In this document: in pieces, positions 43,001 to 56,101 of the stretch
Layout: every line of letters starts with the position of its first letter
Numbering within the stretch: the first letter of the stretch is position 1
Assembly: GCF_020382885.2 (NCBI RefSeq)
Contig: NC_058507.1
Location: 498,501 to 562,500, forward strand
Direction: 5' to 3'
Source of the DNA: Scatophagus argus
Taxonomy: Eukaryota; Chordata; Actinopteri; Scatophagidae
Length of the DNA stretch: 64,000 nucleotides
Position numbers and translations under genes: made by a program
Notes under the pieces: model-generated
Seen by the model: the letters and a program-made list of their open reading frames with translations, nothing else
Told to the model about the DNA's origin: nothing
Database searches by the model: none

Positions 43001-45726
43001 GAACCAGGCGAAATGTGAGGAAGTTCACATGCAGAGTTTCACATTTTGGGAAGCTGTCAGGACTCAGGATGTGGTTAGCTCAGCTTAGCATTAAGCCTGG
43101 AAGCAGAGGGAACAGTTAGCTTGTCTTCACCTGAGTAATGATTACAGCCACATCGACCTCTTTAACCTGGCTCCGCCTCCTCCTTTAAAGTGGGAACAGA
43201 GTGGTAAGTGGTGTAATGGAGCGCTCTGAGCTGCAGGACGAAAGTGTGAGTTTATTCACTCATTCAGGCTGTAATGGAGACATGAAAGCAGGCTGCCAGC
43301 CCGGCTGACCACCAGTCAGACCACATTCTGCATTAGATATGAACTTGTATTTGTGAGTCGGTTTCCGAGTTGTTTTCCGACTTCCGAAACCAGAAGGGAC
43401 AGATGAAACACCACCCAAAGTTGGAATTCCAACTCGTCAACTGCGTCGAGAAGAAGACGCCGAGTCTGCAAACCAAGATGGCTGCCCGGAGCATCGAGTG
43501 TAAATAAAAGCTGTGGTTTTGCATGTTTTGTCTTTTTGTGTCCACTTCAGTAAGTCGTACACACAGCACTGTCTCACTGCTGCCTGTGGCCACACAGCTG
43601 TGGTCGTGTTAGGCGTGAAATACCACATAATGTGTTGTTTATCAGCTGGTGCTGCTTGTAACCGGTCGATGTTGCTATAGCAACAATGGCTGAATGACGT
43701 TACAAACGAGCTGACTTGCGTTGTGGCAAACAGAACGAACCCAACTCGGTTTTTAACAGATGTGATGTCACTCCGAGTCCGGAGTTACGACTTACGAGTG
43801 CAATGGAAAGCAGCAACGCTCTGCAGAGTTCCTACCCAGAGGCAGACTGAACTGCTGAGAGGAAGTGATGACACTGATGATGTCTTTATTCTACAGCCAT
43901 TTCACTGTGCAAAACAAAAACAACGTCTCACTCAACTCATCTATGACTGGTTTAAATTCTATTGCATGTTATCAGCTCCACTTTGAGTTTCTCTGGAAAT
44001 GGAGTAAGACAAAGATGGTTCTGCAAATCTGATAGATAGAAATATGCTAACACGAACATGAAAGCGTGTTTGGGAAACACTATGACGATAGAAAAAACAA
44101 CAGCCAAACCTGTTTTATGCAGCGCTGCTGTTCTTTCTATTTCTGCGTTTGTTAACAATCAGAAGTTAGCAGCTCCTGTTAGCAGTGTAGCCATGGACGT
44201 ACAAACCATCACCGGACTGCAGTGACAGAGTTTTGTTTATCTGGACTGGATTTATGGTCGTCTATTCTGGATGGACATCAGGGATGATGATGTCCTCGTG
44301 AAGTGGACATCACAACTGAGGAGACGTTAGTCTTTGTCCTGCCTACAAACCAGCAAACCAGAGTTAAATGAGCTCAGCCCAGCCGCGATGTTCATCTCGT
44401 TTGAATGGGGCTTGAGTCAGAGAAGCAAAGCCTCATGGGAGCTGTAGTTGCTGAATGCTGTGAAAATAAACGTTTCCTCCCAATTAAAATGTCTTCATAT
44501 GCCACAGTCAGAATGAAATTCACAGGAAACTCTGGGAAAATGACGGCGAGGAAGACAAACGAGCTCAACGTGACAGTGAACGTGTTAATCGGCTGCCTGA
44601 CTTGTGTTCGTTCACACTTCACGCCGTTTCACTTCTGCTGAACGTCAGCAGATGTAGTCAGCAGTATCAGCTATTTGGATTTTTCTTCAATGAATAAAAA
44701 CTTCTCTGTTTGACTTGAACTCATCATCATCATTTTTACACATAAAAGGGGTGATATTAAGCGGCCTTGATTTAAACCACTCTCTCTGACACATGCTGAA
44801 CTCATCTCCCAGAATGCCGTGCGAATGCTGGATGTTCTCACCCTTCAGGTTGCGAGCGTCGGTGAAGGCCCGGATGTTTCCGATCTCGTACAGCGGGCCG
44901 TCGTTCCACCAGTTGGTGGCTGGCAGATCTCTGCAGCGAGGAGCCTGCAGGATGATGAGGACGGCTCCGACCAGCATCCCCACCCAGCCGAGCCAGAACA
45001 CCACCAGCAGCGCCCAGCGGGTCCGCACCCAGCTGACAAACAGCGATGTCATTTTACAGTTTTAATGAAAGAAGTCACATGTCTGCTTGCTATGTAAGTG
45101 CGTGTGTTGGTGGGTGTGTTGGGCCCCTCGGAGTCCCGGCTGATTTTTCTTTCGCCCCTGCTCACATACGTGCTCATTTACACTCATACAAATATACATT
45201 TGTATTTGTAATTTCCCAGTAATGGGACCAGTAAAGGATTATCTTGTTTTATTTTGCATGGCTGCTATTTGTCTACGTGTTGGCTGACATTCATCTTTGT
45301 AATGAATAATAATAATGAATTAACAAGGCAGCTGATTCAACATGAGTGAATACTGCGTGTACACTGTGTATAAGTACTACAGCTGCTGCAGTGCGGTGCT
45401 CCTCACCCCGGGGTCCCGGCCACCCTCAGCAGCTCCTCCTTGTTCAGCCCGGTGAATTTCAGCTCCTCTGCCTCCTCCGGGATCTTCAGCTTCACGGGTC
45501 CGTTCTTCTCCGCCGCCGCCTCTGCAGACGGAGCGTCCTGGTCCGGGTCTCCTCCTCCAGTCATCGGCTGCTTCTCCTGCTCCTCCTGGTCCAGGTCCGC
45601 CTCGCTCACGTCGGCCTCCGTCGCGTCAGCATCCACGGCGACCTGAGCGGGATCCGCCGCACCCTTTGGCTCAGCGTCTTTGGTCGCAGCATCCTTCAGC
45701 TCCATGTTCGTCTCGTCCGCGTTCAT
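40075..45726 (-). CDS. slc3a2: 4F2 cell-surface antigen heavy chain (SLC3A2)
   Basis: Heavy chain of heterodimeric amino-acid transporters, a type II membrane glycoprotein that brings light chains such as LAT1 to the plasma membrane. Eight coding exons: 45726-45407, 45032-44842, 42964-42791, 42367-42270, 42009-41867, 41511-41196, 41086-41027 and 40422-40075, all joining in frame to 549 residues. An acidic cytosolic N-terminus is followed by the conserved WVRTRWALLVVFWLGW entry into the single membrane helix. APRCRDLP carries the cysteine that in the family bonds the light chain. The extracellular part is a catalytically dead glucosidase-like barrel (LDLTPNYQG, LPGTPIINYGDEIGL). NGT and NSS sequons are visible. 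The intron after exon 3 has a GC donor (AAGG|GCAAGT). Ends FPYSG then TAG. The N-terminal ATG at 45726 is the only plausible start. Fish may have two paralogues and I cannot tell which this is. Confidence 0.95.
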
Positions 45727-45799
45727 ACCGGCGATTATGCGTCAGTTAACGCCGATGATCCAACCGATTAATCAACGACTTAATCAAACACACGACTGT

Positions 45800-46330
45800 T
45801 TGTCTGAATCCCCGCGGCGTTGTGTACCGTCAGTGTGTTGAGGGTGGGTGGCTGTCTGTCTGTCTGTCTGTCTGACTGTCTGTCTGTCTGTCTGTCTGAC
45901 TGAGGGCTGATTTCAAACCCTCACAGAGAATAATCAGCCTTTCATATTTTTCTAAATTCTTCTTTGACGTAACTTTGGAGTGTGTGAAAATCTACCAAAC
46001 AAATCAGAATGTAATCACTAACACCACACGGTAAAAACACGCCGGCAACCGTCACATATTGTCAAGTGAACGTATGTGACGTATGTGTGTGTCACATGGT
46101 TAAATTAAGCGGACACAGAGTGCCGCCGCCGCCAGGGGGCGGCAGTGCAGCACGCACTGATTAATGTGCGCTCAGAGGAAGACATCTGCCACAGTCTATG
46201 GCGGTGATAACGCAATTAAAAGAGGCCACACAGCAAAACCAGACTTTCACAAAGTGTTATTATTAATATTATTACATGCATATAGACAGAAAGACCAGCA
46301 CTTCAACACCGCAGTCACCAGTTTAGAGCG
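45800..46330. other. Spacer between slc3a2 and the dhrs13-like pair
   Basis: Upstream (promoter) side of slc3a2. It contains a TGTC tetranucleotide run (about 45848-45900) and a CCGCCGCCGCC patch near 46122. No gene recognised. Confidence 0.5.
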
Positions 46331-46401
46331 GAGGGTTCAGAGCTCATTGCTCCTAACCATCCGGTTAAGACCGAGAACAAGTCCTCTGTGGCCGTTCCAC
46401 C

Positions 46402-49400
46402 TCAGGACAGACCACACAGCGTCTCGCTGACCTCCCACAGTTTCCGAGCCACGGCGTCGTCTCGGGCCTGAGCGCACGTTTCCTGTGCGGCACAGCAGGA
46501 GAAGTAACGTCCGCTCAGAGGTTCGATTCCCTCCTGCAGGCAGCAGTGCAGCGTGGTCTGAGCTCCGGCCTCCGGGTCCAGGAACAGCAGCCGGGCCACG
46601 GGCTCGATGAAAACCTTCTGCCACAGGCTGACGTGACGTGAAAGCTCGGTCCGAACGACACCTGCGGGGCAAGATGGTGGAGAGACACGTGGTCTAAAAT
46701 GTCACTGGGGTTAACAACGAACTGCGGGGAGATTACTGAAGGCTGCACAATACCGAGCGCACCCACCGCCACAGCCCTGCGTTACCTGGGTGGACGCTGT
46801 AGCACGTCACGTTGGTTCCTTTCAGCCTCTTGGCGAGCTCGTGGGTGAAGAGCACGTTACACAGTTTACTGTTGCAGTACGCCTGGAAGAACTGCCAGCT
46901 GTACCTGCCGGTGCCCAGGTGTCTGTTCACTGCCAGAGCCTGCACACAACAGCAGCATTAACACAGGTGACAAGGAAAGGCGTGTGCTGACATCACCTGT
47001 GCAGGTGTTGACAGAGACTGAGGAGTGTTCTCAGCAGAGAGCGCACACGCATGAAGGATTCCCTTTGGCTGACAGAGTTGATGACATCATGTCAGGCCTG
47101 AACACAAACAGATCTGTTCAGGTGTGAGGAATGCTGGAGGGAAACCTTCCTTATCTTCAGACCGTCAAGCCTGTTTTATGAACTTAACGGTTACTGAAAT
47201 GAAAGCCAGCAGAGAAACGACAGCTCAGAAGACTCTGAAACACACTGATCTCAGTCATATCTTCTGTTTTATAAGCTTTTTGTGTTTTAAAGTCTTTATT
47301 TGTAAAGTAAATATTAAGTGTAGTGCAGTAAAAAGTAAAATATTTCCCTCTGGATATAATGCAGTAGAAGGTGCACAAATGAGAATACTATATATAAATA
47401 TATGTAGAGTACTCGAGTAAATGTACTGAGTCACAGCCCATCATGGAAGAAATGGAAAACGTACAAGAGCTGGAACCTGGTGCTGGTCTACGCACTGCGA
47501 GGTCGAAACACTTTGTGTTCGTGTTGAGTTTGTTCACTTTGTGGTTTTTGTGTCTGAAGTCTACATTAAAGAGTTGTCCCTTACGTGTAAAAATACTTCT
47601 GAGTGTATGTTGGAGCAGCAATTTAAAAGCTCACATCAAAGTCGATTTGTCCCCAGCGATGAGCCATGGAGGACACGGTGACCACGCGTCCTCCGCCGCA
47701 CTCCTTCAGACTCTCCAGCAGCAGGCAGGTCAACAGGAAGTGACCCAGGTGGTTCACCCCGAACTGGATGCCGAAACCGTCTTCTGTCCGCCCGTCAGCC
47801 ACCAGACCTACAGGACAGACCAGCGTTTGTATCTGAAGGCTGTCTGCTAAGAGACGCCAATCAAAACGCCTTCAGAAATGACTAAAAATAAAATGTGAAA
47901 ACATAAATCCAAATCTTTGGCTTCTCCCGGTTTGGCCTGAATGGAATTCTGGTGTCTGTTGAATGATCAAGAGGAAGACGGAAGTCAGGAGATTTTTGTC
48001 CCAGTGAACATTTTGTTTCCTTGGACCACATCAGGTGTCCCACTTCACCGGTCTCACAATGTCTTCACAGCGTCTGCTGTCAAAGAGCTGCTCTGAAGAG
48101 ACGACAGGTCCAGAACTTAATGTTTTATAGCCCTTATAACCTAATAACAGTGTTTCCTTTCATCAATGTGCTACAAGACGTTAGCATGTGCTGCTATAAG
48201 TTAACTGAAGAACCACACCTGATCCTCTGCTTGTCTTGTTTCATGACTCACCTGAGTCCACATTGGTTTGCTTGTGGTCAGTTGGACCAAGAACTTCAGG
48301 GGCCCTTCGCTAGCTGACGTATTACAGACTGATGTCTGTAGCACTGATGTATTACTGACAACATTACAACGTGACTGCATTCCATTTAGGTGAGCCGGTT
48401 TTCAGGGTCCTAGTCCTGCTGGCTCAGTTAATGGAACTGAAGCCTCTTTAACAGAACTGGTTTCAGCTTCATGCTGTGACCAGTCAGAATGTCTAAAAAG
48501 TGTGTTTGTGTACCGGCGTTGTTGATGAGCAGATCCAGCCTGGACTCGGTTTTCAGGAATGTTTGGGAGAAGCAGCGGATGGACTTGAGACTGGCCAGGT
48601 CCAACAGCATGTAGAGCACGTCGGTACTTCCTGTTTCCTGGAACAACATCATCATCAGCTGAGCACGATGTTAACCAGAATTAGACCCCAACGTTTGGCT
48701 TCCTTTACTCCCTTCACTTTTCATTCATTTGATCAAAACTTTTCTTACGGTTCACTTCAAGTCCATCGACTTTGATATTTTCTCACGTTTTTGTAATTTC
48801 AGAGAAGCCAGCTCATGTTGTCGGATCATAAAGGAATGTTCTCAAGATCAACACAAAACAAACCTTAGAATCTAATTTTGTTTTCCCGAGGCGGTCTGTA
48901 GACCCGTCATACCGTCCCTGATCCGGTCTGCTTCCTGTTGTTCGTCTTTGTCCCTACCTGTTGTATATCTGCGATGGCTGCCTCGGCCTTGTCCCGGTTT
49001 CGGCAGGCCAGGATCACTCTGGCTCCCTTCCTGGCGAGGTGCAGAGCCGTGGCTTTCCCGATGCCCGTGTTCCCTCCTGTGGCCACAAACACAGCACAAC
49101 ACATCCGTGAACTTGTCGTCGTGGCCCGTCAGCAGGGTCGGTCGGCTCACGGCTGAAACACCTGAGCAGCTGCCAGGTGGACTGTGATGAAATGAGGCTC
49201 AGACGCTCGGTCACGATTCCACTGTGTGTTTATTTATCGGCTTTCAAAAGCTTTTTCACAGAGTCGTCATGTCGTTTATCTTCAGTGTCCTTCGTTCACA
49301 GACAGATTAAGAAGTACTCTACCTGTGACTTAGCGGCCCTACTGACAGCGTAGTCACAGAGTCTCCCGGCGTTTCAAAATATGACTTCCCTTTTTACCTA

Positions 49401-49914
49401 ACCCTAACCCCAACAGCCTGTATGAGTGTGTGTGAGTGTGTGTGTTGCCTGGGCTTCAGTTTTATCAGACTCCTTGACTCCCAAACCTAGAGACAGGGGT
49501 CTGTCTTCTCAGTTTAGTTTATGTTGAACTGGTACACTTGGTACATTGCCACTTCTAGGCGACAGTTCAACATCCAGAGTATTACAAACGTATCTCTGTG
49601 TATGTGTACATGGTGTACTTTTGCTCTTTCCCACATGTGACGCCAAGCCAACATCAGTCCAGGTCGTGGCGACCTGTAGCCATTGTTTTCTCATGTTTCC
49701 AGGTATCTCCTATCTATTCCATTCTCAGAGCAGCCTCGGCTCTCGTTCTCCTACAGAAGCAGTAATGAGCCCCGGACAGACACTCACCTGTGATGATGAC
49801 GGTCTTGCCGGCCATCGGTGCGTTTCCAGTGCATATGGATCTTTTGAAGAGCGTCTGTGTGAGGACGATGTATCCTCCCACAACCACGCCGGCCAGCAGC
49901 AGCAGCTGAAACAT
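46402..49914 (-). CDS. dhrs13-like short-chain dehydrogenase, copy A
   Basis: An NAD(P)-dependent short-chain dehydrogenase of the retinol-dehydrogenase-like group. The C-terminal [21 protein letters not shown] and ARDD-ARKLWE motifs fit DHRS13 best. Six exons: 49914-49788, 49076-48958, 48637-48514, 47807-47635, 46939-46786 and 46661-46402, all in frame, 318 residues. An N-terminal hydrophobic anchor ([18 protein letters not shown]) is followed by the cofactor motif TGGNTGIGK, then LDLAS, NNAG, the active-site YCNSK (YxxxK) and HPG. All key residues are present, so this copy should be functional. The substrate is not established by sequence; retinoids or other carbonyl lipids are expected of the family. 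It lies 700 bp downstream of copy B, in the same orientation, as a tandem duplicate. Confidence 0.9.
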
Positions 49915-50610
49915 GGTTTAAAGCAGCTGTCCGATCCACCTGAGAATCACTGACTGACTCAAGAGCTGAGCTTTGCCTTTCGTACACCTGGTGGGACTCA
50001 CCTGTCGGACCAGTTCTGCCTGCCTACAGGTGAGTCACAGCTCGGCCTGGTCCGACCGGTTCCTCATCGAAGCACTGACGTTCAGCTGAAACTCCAGCTG
50101 TTGTTTGACCTCTGACCCAGTGGTTTACCCTGAGCCCTCAGAGAGGCTAAAACTGCACTTCCTGTCAAAGCCTTCAAAATAAAAAATGCGCTACAAATGT
50201 GAAGAGACGTTGTACAGGACAGATGTAAACTGATATTTATCTGTGTGCTACAAGTGCTTTAAACAAAACACCAAACACAGGACATAAACTTAAGATATTA
50301 CTTTATATTTTTGACTTGATTTATGAAATGAGACTGATTGTAGTTTTTAATTAAACAATGCAGTTACATCACAACAGATGAGTTTCCATTACTTCTGTTT
50401 AAGACAAACTTGTGACAGATAACAAGAGTTTCATTTTCAAACCTTTCAAACACGTTATTTTTATCGTACATACCTAAGAGACGGTTTAGAGCCCGTCAAG
50501 GACGGTCAGACTCTTTTGTTTTCTAAGCACCACACAGGAAACACACACACACACAAAACGGAGACGTCGTCCTGTAATCAGTCCTTACTGAGTGTCTCGT
50601 GGTGACGGCT
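49915..50610. other. Spacer between the two dhrs13-like genes
   Basis: About 700 bp of AT-rich non-coding DNA. It must hold the promoter of copy A and the 3' UTR of copy B. No other feature seen. Confidence 0.5.
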
Positions 50611-53600
50611 TTAGGACAAACCACAGAAAGTCTCGCTGAGCTCCAACAGCTTCTTGGCCGCAGCGTCGTCTCTCGCCTTCGATTCGATGTTCAGCAGCGG
50701 CGCACAGCGGCTGAAGAAGTGTCCGCTGAGGGGCTCGATGCCTTGCTCCAGGGCACAGTGGAGTGTAGTCTGAGCTCCGGACTCAGCATCCACGAAGAGA
50801 AGAAAGACAACAGGTGTGAGGAGCAGCCTCCACCAGAAGCCGGCGTGACGCCCGATTTCCGTTTTTATTGCTCCTGGACAGAGAAGACAAAGGACGGAGA
50901 GTTTAACAGCACATTTAACTGATCTGCATGGAAGACCATTTCTGTCAGAAAAGATCAACTGTAATGTGTGCAAAAATAAAAATACTTATCAAATTATGAT
51001 ATCAACCACCGTCCTCGTACAAAATATGAACATTTTTGTGCATTTTTAAAATGACTGACAGCTGAGGAGACCAGAAACTGAAGCCTGACACATGACGTGT
51101 CCAACGGCGGCGCCCCGGTTCATATATTCAATGTTTATGTCCCCAGGGACAAGAATATGGACCAGCGCTGCACACCGCAGATGAATCTACCAGCAGTCAG
51201 CAGACGGGATTTTAATATGGATGTGCGTCTTACAGGCTAAATAAAACATATGACTAACAATACAATTAAGGTGTATGGACGTCCACTTCTGTCAGGAACA
51301 AATAACTGACTAATAAATGACAAAAATTAAAATACTCGCCTAAAACAAAGTTACGTAAAAATGTTTAGTTATTGATTTCTTCAGCCTTTCTAAGTCAACA
51401 CGCACAGATCTTATTTATTAATTTATCTCTAATTTTTGTCTCTTTCTCTCCGACATTTCATTCCTGGTGCTTACTGACCGGGGTGGAGGCTGTAGCAGGT
51501 GACGCTGGTGCCCTGCAGCCTCTTGGCGAGCTCGTAGGTGAACAGGATGTTGCACAGTTTGCTGTGACAGTACTTCTTAAAGAGCTGATAGTCAGACAGT
51601 TGAAATCCACCTTCCCCATGCTGTAGGCTTTGGAGGCCACCGTCACCACGCGGCTCGGCCCGCTCGCCTTCAGCCGGTGCAGGAGCAACACCGTCAGCAG
51701 GAAGTGACCCAAGTGATTGACGCCAAAGATCATCCCGAAGCCGTCGTCCGTGTGTCCGCCGTTTATCAGACCTGAAGGCACAAACACCACGAACAATAGA
51801 CTTACACTTGAACTGTGGCGGTTTTACCTCAGAACACAGATTGGTCCAGGACTCGTTTAGCCCAGCTTGGCACAAAGACTAGCGGAGTACTGACATGTGC
51901 TGAACAGAACGGGGGAGGGGGATGTGGAATAAATATAATAATATAGATATAAATATAATCAGTCTTACCAAATAAATAATAAACGAGGCCTCTCTCACTC
52001 ACCTAACCTGTCTTAACAGATCTGCTTTTAGCGTCTTTTCATCTGTTGTCTAATTCTGCATTGTTCTTGGACAAAAACTTTGCCTGAAACGAGGGTCTGA
52101 GGACGGGGGTCTTGTGTGCTGTATAGATGGTAAAGATGTAAATAAAATCTGCCTTGACCAGACCATTGAAGAGTCTGCCTTTCAAAGGCCAAAAACACCA
52201 AAGGAAAAGAAAGCCGAGAATGTTGCAAACTTTCCAACTACAACAGTAACTCAGAGAAAGCGTTCGCACCTCTTCAGACTAAACCCTCCTCCCCATCAAG
52301 AACAAACCTCAGACGACAGGCCCCCAACCACTGGCCCCACCCTAACAACCAGCCAGACCAAAAGGAGGCTCTCCAGGGCCCAATAAACAAAGCCAGGGGT
52401 CCAGTCCTCCAGCACCTCCTCAGTCTTTCCCTGAGGCCGAGGTCGTGCCCAGCGCTCGTCATGACCACACACCTGTGGGTGCACATCAGCCAGACATCAG
52501 ACTGGAGGAGGCTGTTGTCTTCATGACCCACAAGGCCCACAAGGTTTGGAGAAGCAGGGAAGCAAGCTGTGAAAGTTTGGTTCTGTGACTCCTCCAGGGC
52601 TCTCAACAGCACCCAGCTCAGGTTTGTAAGGGACAAGCTCCTGCAAATGTGACTGCAGACCCCTGCAGACCCCTGCAGAGCCCCCCCCCCCCCCACCGGC
52701 AAGACGCAGCATGTCGCGGTCTTGTAATTTTGCATTTGTATAGTTTCTATTTTATATTATTCTTATTTTGTACACGTTTCATTATTTCGCTTATTAATTT
52801 TCTGCACTTATTGATCTCCTTGTGCTGCTTTCTCTGGGTGTATTGCAGTGTAATACAAGAGGACGTCCTGTGCAGGGGTCATGGGCTGGTAATGATCATC
52901 AGGTTTCAACTGGTCAGCCGCAGGTGAAGCTTGACGGGTTAAACAGATAACTAAAAGTAAAGATTAAGCTGAAATGGTTAGCTGAAAGTGTTTCATAAAG
53001 GCTTGAAACACCCAGCGTCTGTCACTCCAGGCAGGATGTGACCTTCACCAAAACGCTGACAGTTCAGCTGCGTGAAAACATTACTGAAATAATCTCAGCT
53101 TTCACATAATCAGTTGAGTTTTAAATCCACAGGTGGCGGTGTGGATGACGGGGAACCACCGACGTTCTGTATTCACGAGAGCAGAGGGCTGACCGGCGTT
53201 GTTGATGAGCAGATCCAGCCTGGACTCGGACCGGAGGAAGTCTTCAGTGAAGGAGCGCACAGACTGCAGGCTGGCCAGGTCGAGCTGCATGAAGGTCACC
53301 TGGTTGTTTCCTGTCTCCTGATCACAAGGCAACAAACAGATGTCAGGGAGCATCAAACGCTGCCACATAAGAATACTGAAGGACCGGGGACGCTGCCCTG
53401 ACGGACACCAAGCCACATCACAATCCAAATCATAAATCTGTGACCTCCTTCTGTCACAAACTGTTGGTTGTCTTTACCTGGATGATTTCCTGGACAGCAG
53501 CTTCTGCTCGCCGTCTGTCCCTGCAGGCCAGGATCACCCTCGCCCCCCTCCTGGCCAGGTCCATTGCCGTGGTCTTACCGATGCCAGTGTTCGCTCCTGG

Positions 53601-54208
53601 ACAGGAAGGGCAGAATCCCTGACATATCACGCAGCAGCACCTGCACGTCCACGTCCTCACTTTTCCTCTCTTCCTATGTTGCAGAGACATTTAAGGCCTC
53701 CAGAAGAAGGAGAGACTGCATATGACAATTTGTAAAGCTTGCTAAGATGGCGGTGAGCTGAGTTAAACTGTGTTTACTGTGTTTTTAAAGGTCATGTCCA
53801 TATTTAAAGACGAATTAAGCAGCACAGGAGTCATGTTTCAGTGAGGAAGCTGCTCGACGCTGCAGACGGTCTGCACGCAGGCCTGATTAACATCTGCCCA
53901 ACATCTGCCTGACGCTTCATGGCCCTCTGGCGCAGTGCAAACGTCTTTCTAACGTTCAGCTTATGTCAGGAATCGTTCCTGATGACGTGTTTTCACTCTC
54001 AGCCCACCTGGTCTGCTCAGGTTCAGGTTCAGGTTCGGGTTCGGGTTCAGTTAGTAGTTACGCAACTGACAGACTCACCTGTGACGAGGGCGGTTTTGCC
54101 GTGTAACTTTGCGGTACTTTTACATGTGGGTAACTTGAGGACAGTCAAGTGAAGAAGAAAATAACTTCCGACTAACAGCAGAGCGAACAGCAGCAACTCC
54201 AGCAACAT
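50611..54208 (-). pseudogene. dhrs13-like short-chain dehydrogenase, copy B, with fused and frameshifted exons 4-5
   Basis: Same gene layout as copy A. Exons: 54208-54079 (ATG at 54208, membrane anchor), 53596-53478 (TGANTGIGK), 53317-53194 (LDLAS, NNAG), then 51771-51479, and 50873-50611 ([19 protein letters not shown], ending CGLS). In 51771-51479 the equivalents of exons 4 and 5 are joined without an intron and together are 34 nt shorter than in copy A. The reading frame therefore shifts between GKVDFN and [11 protein letters not shown], upstream of the active-site tyrosine. Apart from this, splice sites, catalytic YCHSK and the C-terminus are intact. It is either a very recent pseudogene, a deletion allele, or an assembly error. 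Confidence 0.75.
52680..52695. repeat. Poly-C run
   Basis: An almost unbroken run of about 16 C residues inside intron 3 of dhrs13-like copy B. It is prone to length errors in sequencing. Confidence 0.9.
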
Positions 54209-54235
54209 CCTGACCGCAAACACCCCAAAGTACAC

Positions 54236-54280
54236 TCAACTACACACACATACTGGGGAACACGCAGCTGCTAACGTGAT

Positions 54281-54316
<36 letters not shown>

Positions 54317-56010
54317 ACTCTGTCTTCGTGTAACAGCTTATCGGCGCAGGCAGCAGCCACACACCCTCCCCGTCCTGGTCGATCTGCTGAAACCCGAGCC
54401 CAAACCTCCGTCAGGCTGATACGTCATCCTGGTTGGTGGATGGTGATAATACGGGCTGACGTAAGTCCTGAAGCACATGTGCAGCGCCGCCTGGTGGCTG
54501 ATCCTGCACGTTACACGGTGTGACAGCAGTACGTGTGAGGCTGACTGGGCCTTTAGGTCTTACTGCTTGTCCTGATGTTGTGTTATAGCGTTTCGGTTAC
54601 TCGGTTACAGTAGAACAAGACCAGTTACTGTCATTTAAAATGACTCTTGGTGTTTTTGTAGTTCACATCCACATTTCACCCACAGGGGACCTTTTTCAAG
54701 GTCTTCCTCTTCTCCTTTCTGCTGTTTGCTTCAGGCACAGCAGATCATCTGCTTCCATCTCGCCCTGTCCTCGCTGTCCTCTTCCCTCACACCGACTTCC
54801 TTCATGTCCTCCTTCACTACATCCATAAACCTCCTCTTTGGTGTTCCTCCTCTGAACATGTCCAGACCATCTCTGAAACATCTCACATGAGCTGTCCCTC
54901 TAACGTCCTCAATCCTGATCCTGTCCATCAGAATCAGAATTCCTTTATTCCTGAGGGGAAATTCTTTTTCGCACAGACCAAGAAAGAAAAGTGAAAGAAT
55001 AGGATAAACAACAAGTACAAATCTGAAAAATACAGATATTTACATGTGTGGTATGAATAATCCTGGTGGCGCCCAAACAAAACCTCAACATCTTCAGCTC
55101 TGCTGCCCCCAGCTCTTCCTCAAAGCCAGTCTCTAAACCATCCAGCACCACTGGTCTCAGCAGCTAGCTGTCCTGTAAACCTTTCCTTCCATTCTTGCTG
55201 CTACTCTTTTATCACACGACACACCTGACACCTGTCTCCACCCCCTCCATCCTGTCTCCACATGCCTGCACCTTCTGTACCTCTGCTCCCTGCAGGCTTA
55301 CCGTTCCCCTCGAGTCCCTCTCTTCAGGCTCTGGTCAATGTATTTTTTTATTGTTATTTTAAATTGCAAAGGCTTGATGTCACTTTATAATTTGTAGCAA
55401 AGTTAAAAACAGGAGCATCACTCTGTAATGGGAAGAAAACATTTAAAAAAGAGCGACACACTGGGATCATTCCAAAGTTAACCACGACTCCCGTGAGGCT
55501 TTGAGGGTGTTGTGTCTGAACTGAGCCAGTGGGACCTGCAGTCAAACGCCTCTGAAACACTTGGCTTTAAACCTAATTTATTACTTTGACGTCATTGTTG
55601 TAGTTTGTCTTCCTTCTGTGCTTTGGTTGTAAACACAGTCTGAAGTCTAACCGCATCACCTTTAGTTCAGCCTGTGACATCTGCTGTTCTCTGCTTGGCT
55701 GATAAAGATTAAAAACTGAACAAAGCTTCCAGGCTCTTCTTCTTCTTCTTCGGGCTGAAACTAAACTTCCTCTACAACTGAGCAAACATGGATCACTGAC
55801 GAAGACCAAGAAGCAGTTTAAATGAACCTGAAGTTAAGACTTTGTTCACCAAATGGATTGATTAACTGTGAAAGTGATCAGCAGATCAATCGATAATTAC
55901 ATTATTATTTTCTTAGACAGAAACACGTCGGTGTAGCACAACACGGTTCAGTAGAAAATGAAGGTGAGTGTCAGAGATGAAGGGAAACATGCAGCTGGAT
56001 GAAAAGAGAC
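54236..56010. other. Spacer between dhrs13-like copy B and hikeshi
   Basis: Contains a TG run (54281-54315), a LINE fragment (54720-54940) and a retroelement-tail-like sequence. From 55330 to 56000 no feature is seen. Confidence 0.5.
54720..54990 (-). mobile_element. Non-LTR retrotransposon ORF2 3' remnant
   Basis: The minus strand encodes RRFMDVVKEDMKEVGVREED and W-KQMICC, a C-terminal signature common in fish LINE ORF2 proteins. Next to it (54943-54975) is AGAATCAGAATTCCTTTATT then CCTGAGGGGAAATTC, a typical 3' tail of fish retroelements. The remaining coding sequence is too short to name the clade. Confidence 0.6.
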
Positions 56011-56011
56011 T

Positions 56012-56017
56012 TTTATT
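56012..56017 (-). terminator. hikeshi: Polyadenylation signal of hikeshi
   Basis: AATAAA on the minus strand, 85 bases past the stop codon. Confidence 0.65.
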
Positions 56018-56101
56018 TGAACCGTGAGGCTCTGTGGAAACTGTCCAGGTTCCCTCTGTGGTCAGAGTCTCTCATGTTCTCCTCCAGTGTCTCGGCTTTC
56101 A

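Noticed and set aside
51590-51640. A 26-nt GT...AG micro-intron that would restore the frame in dhrs13-like copy B
   Set aside because: Removing it would rejoin the frame, but introns this short are not known to be spliced in vertebrates. A deletion fits better.
52114-52735. Frames within intron 3 of dhrs13-like copy B
   Set aside because: Unconserved and overlapping on both strands. The region may be an old repeat, but I cannot identify it.
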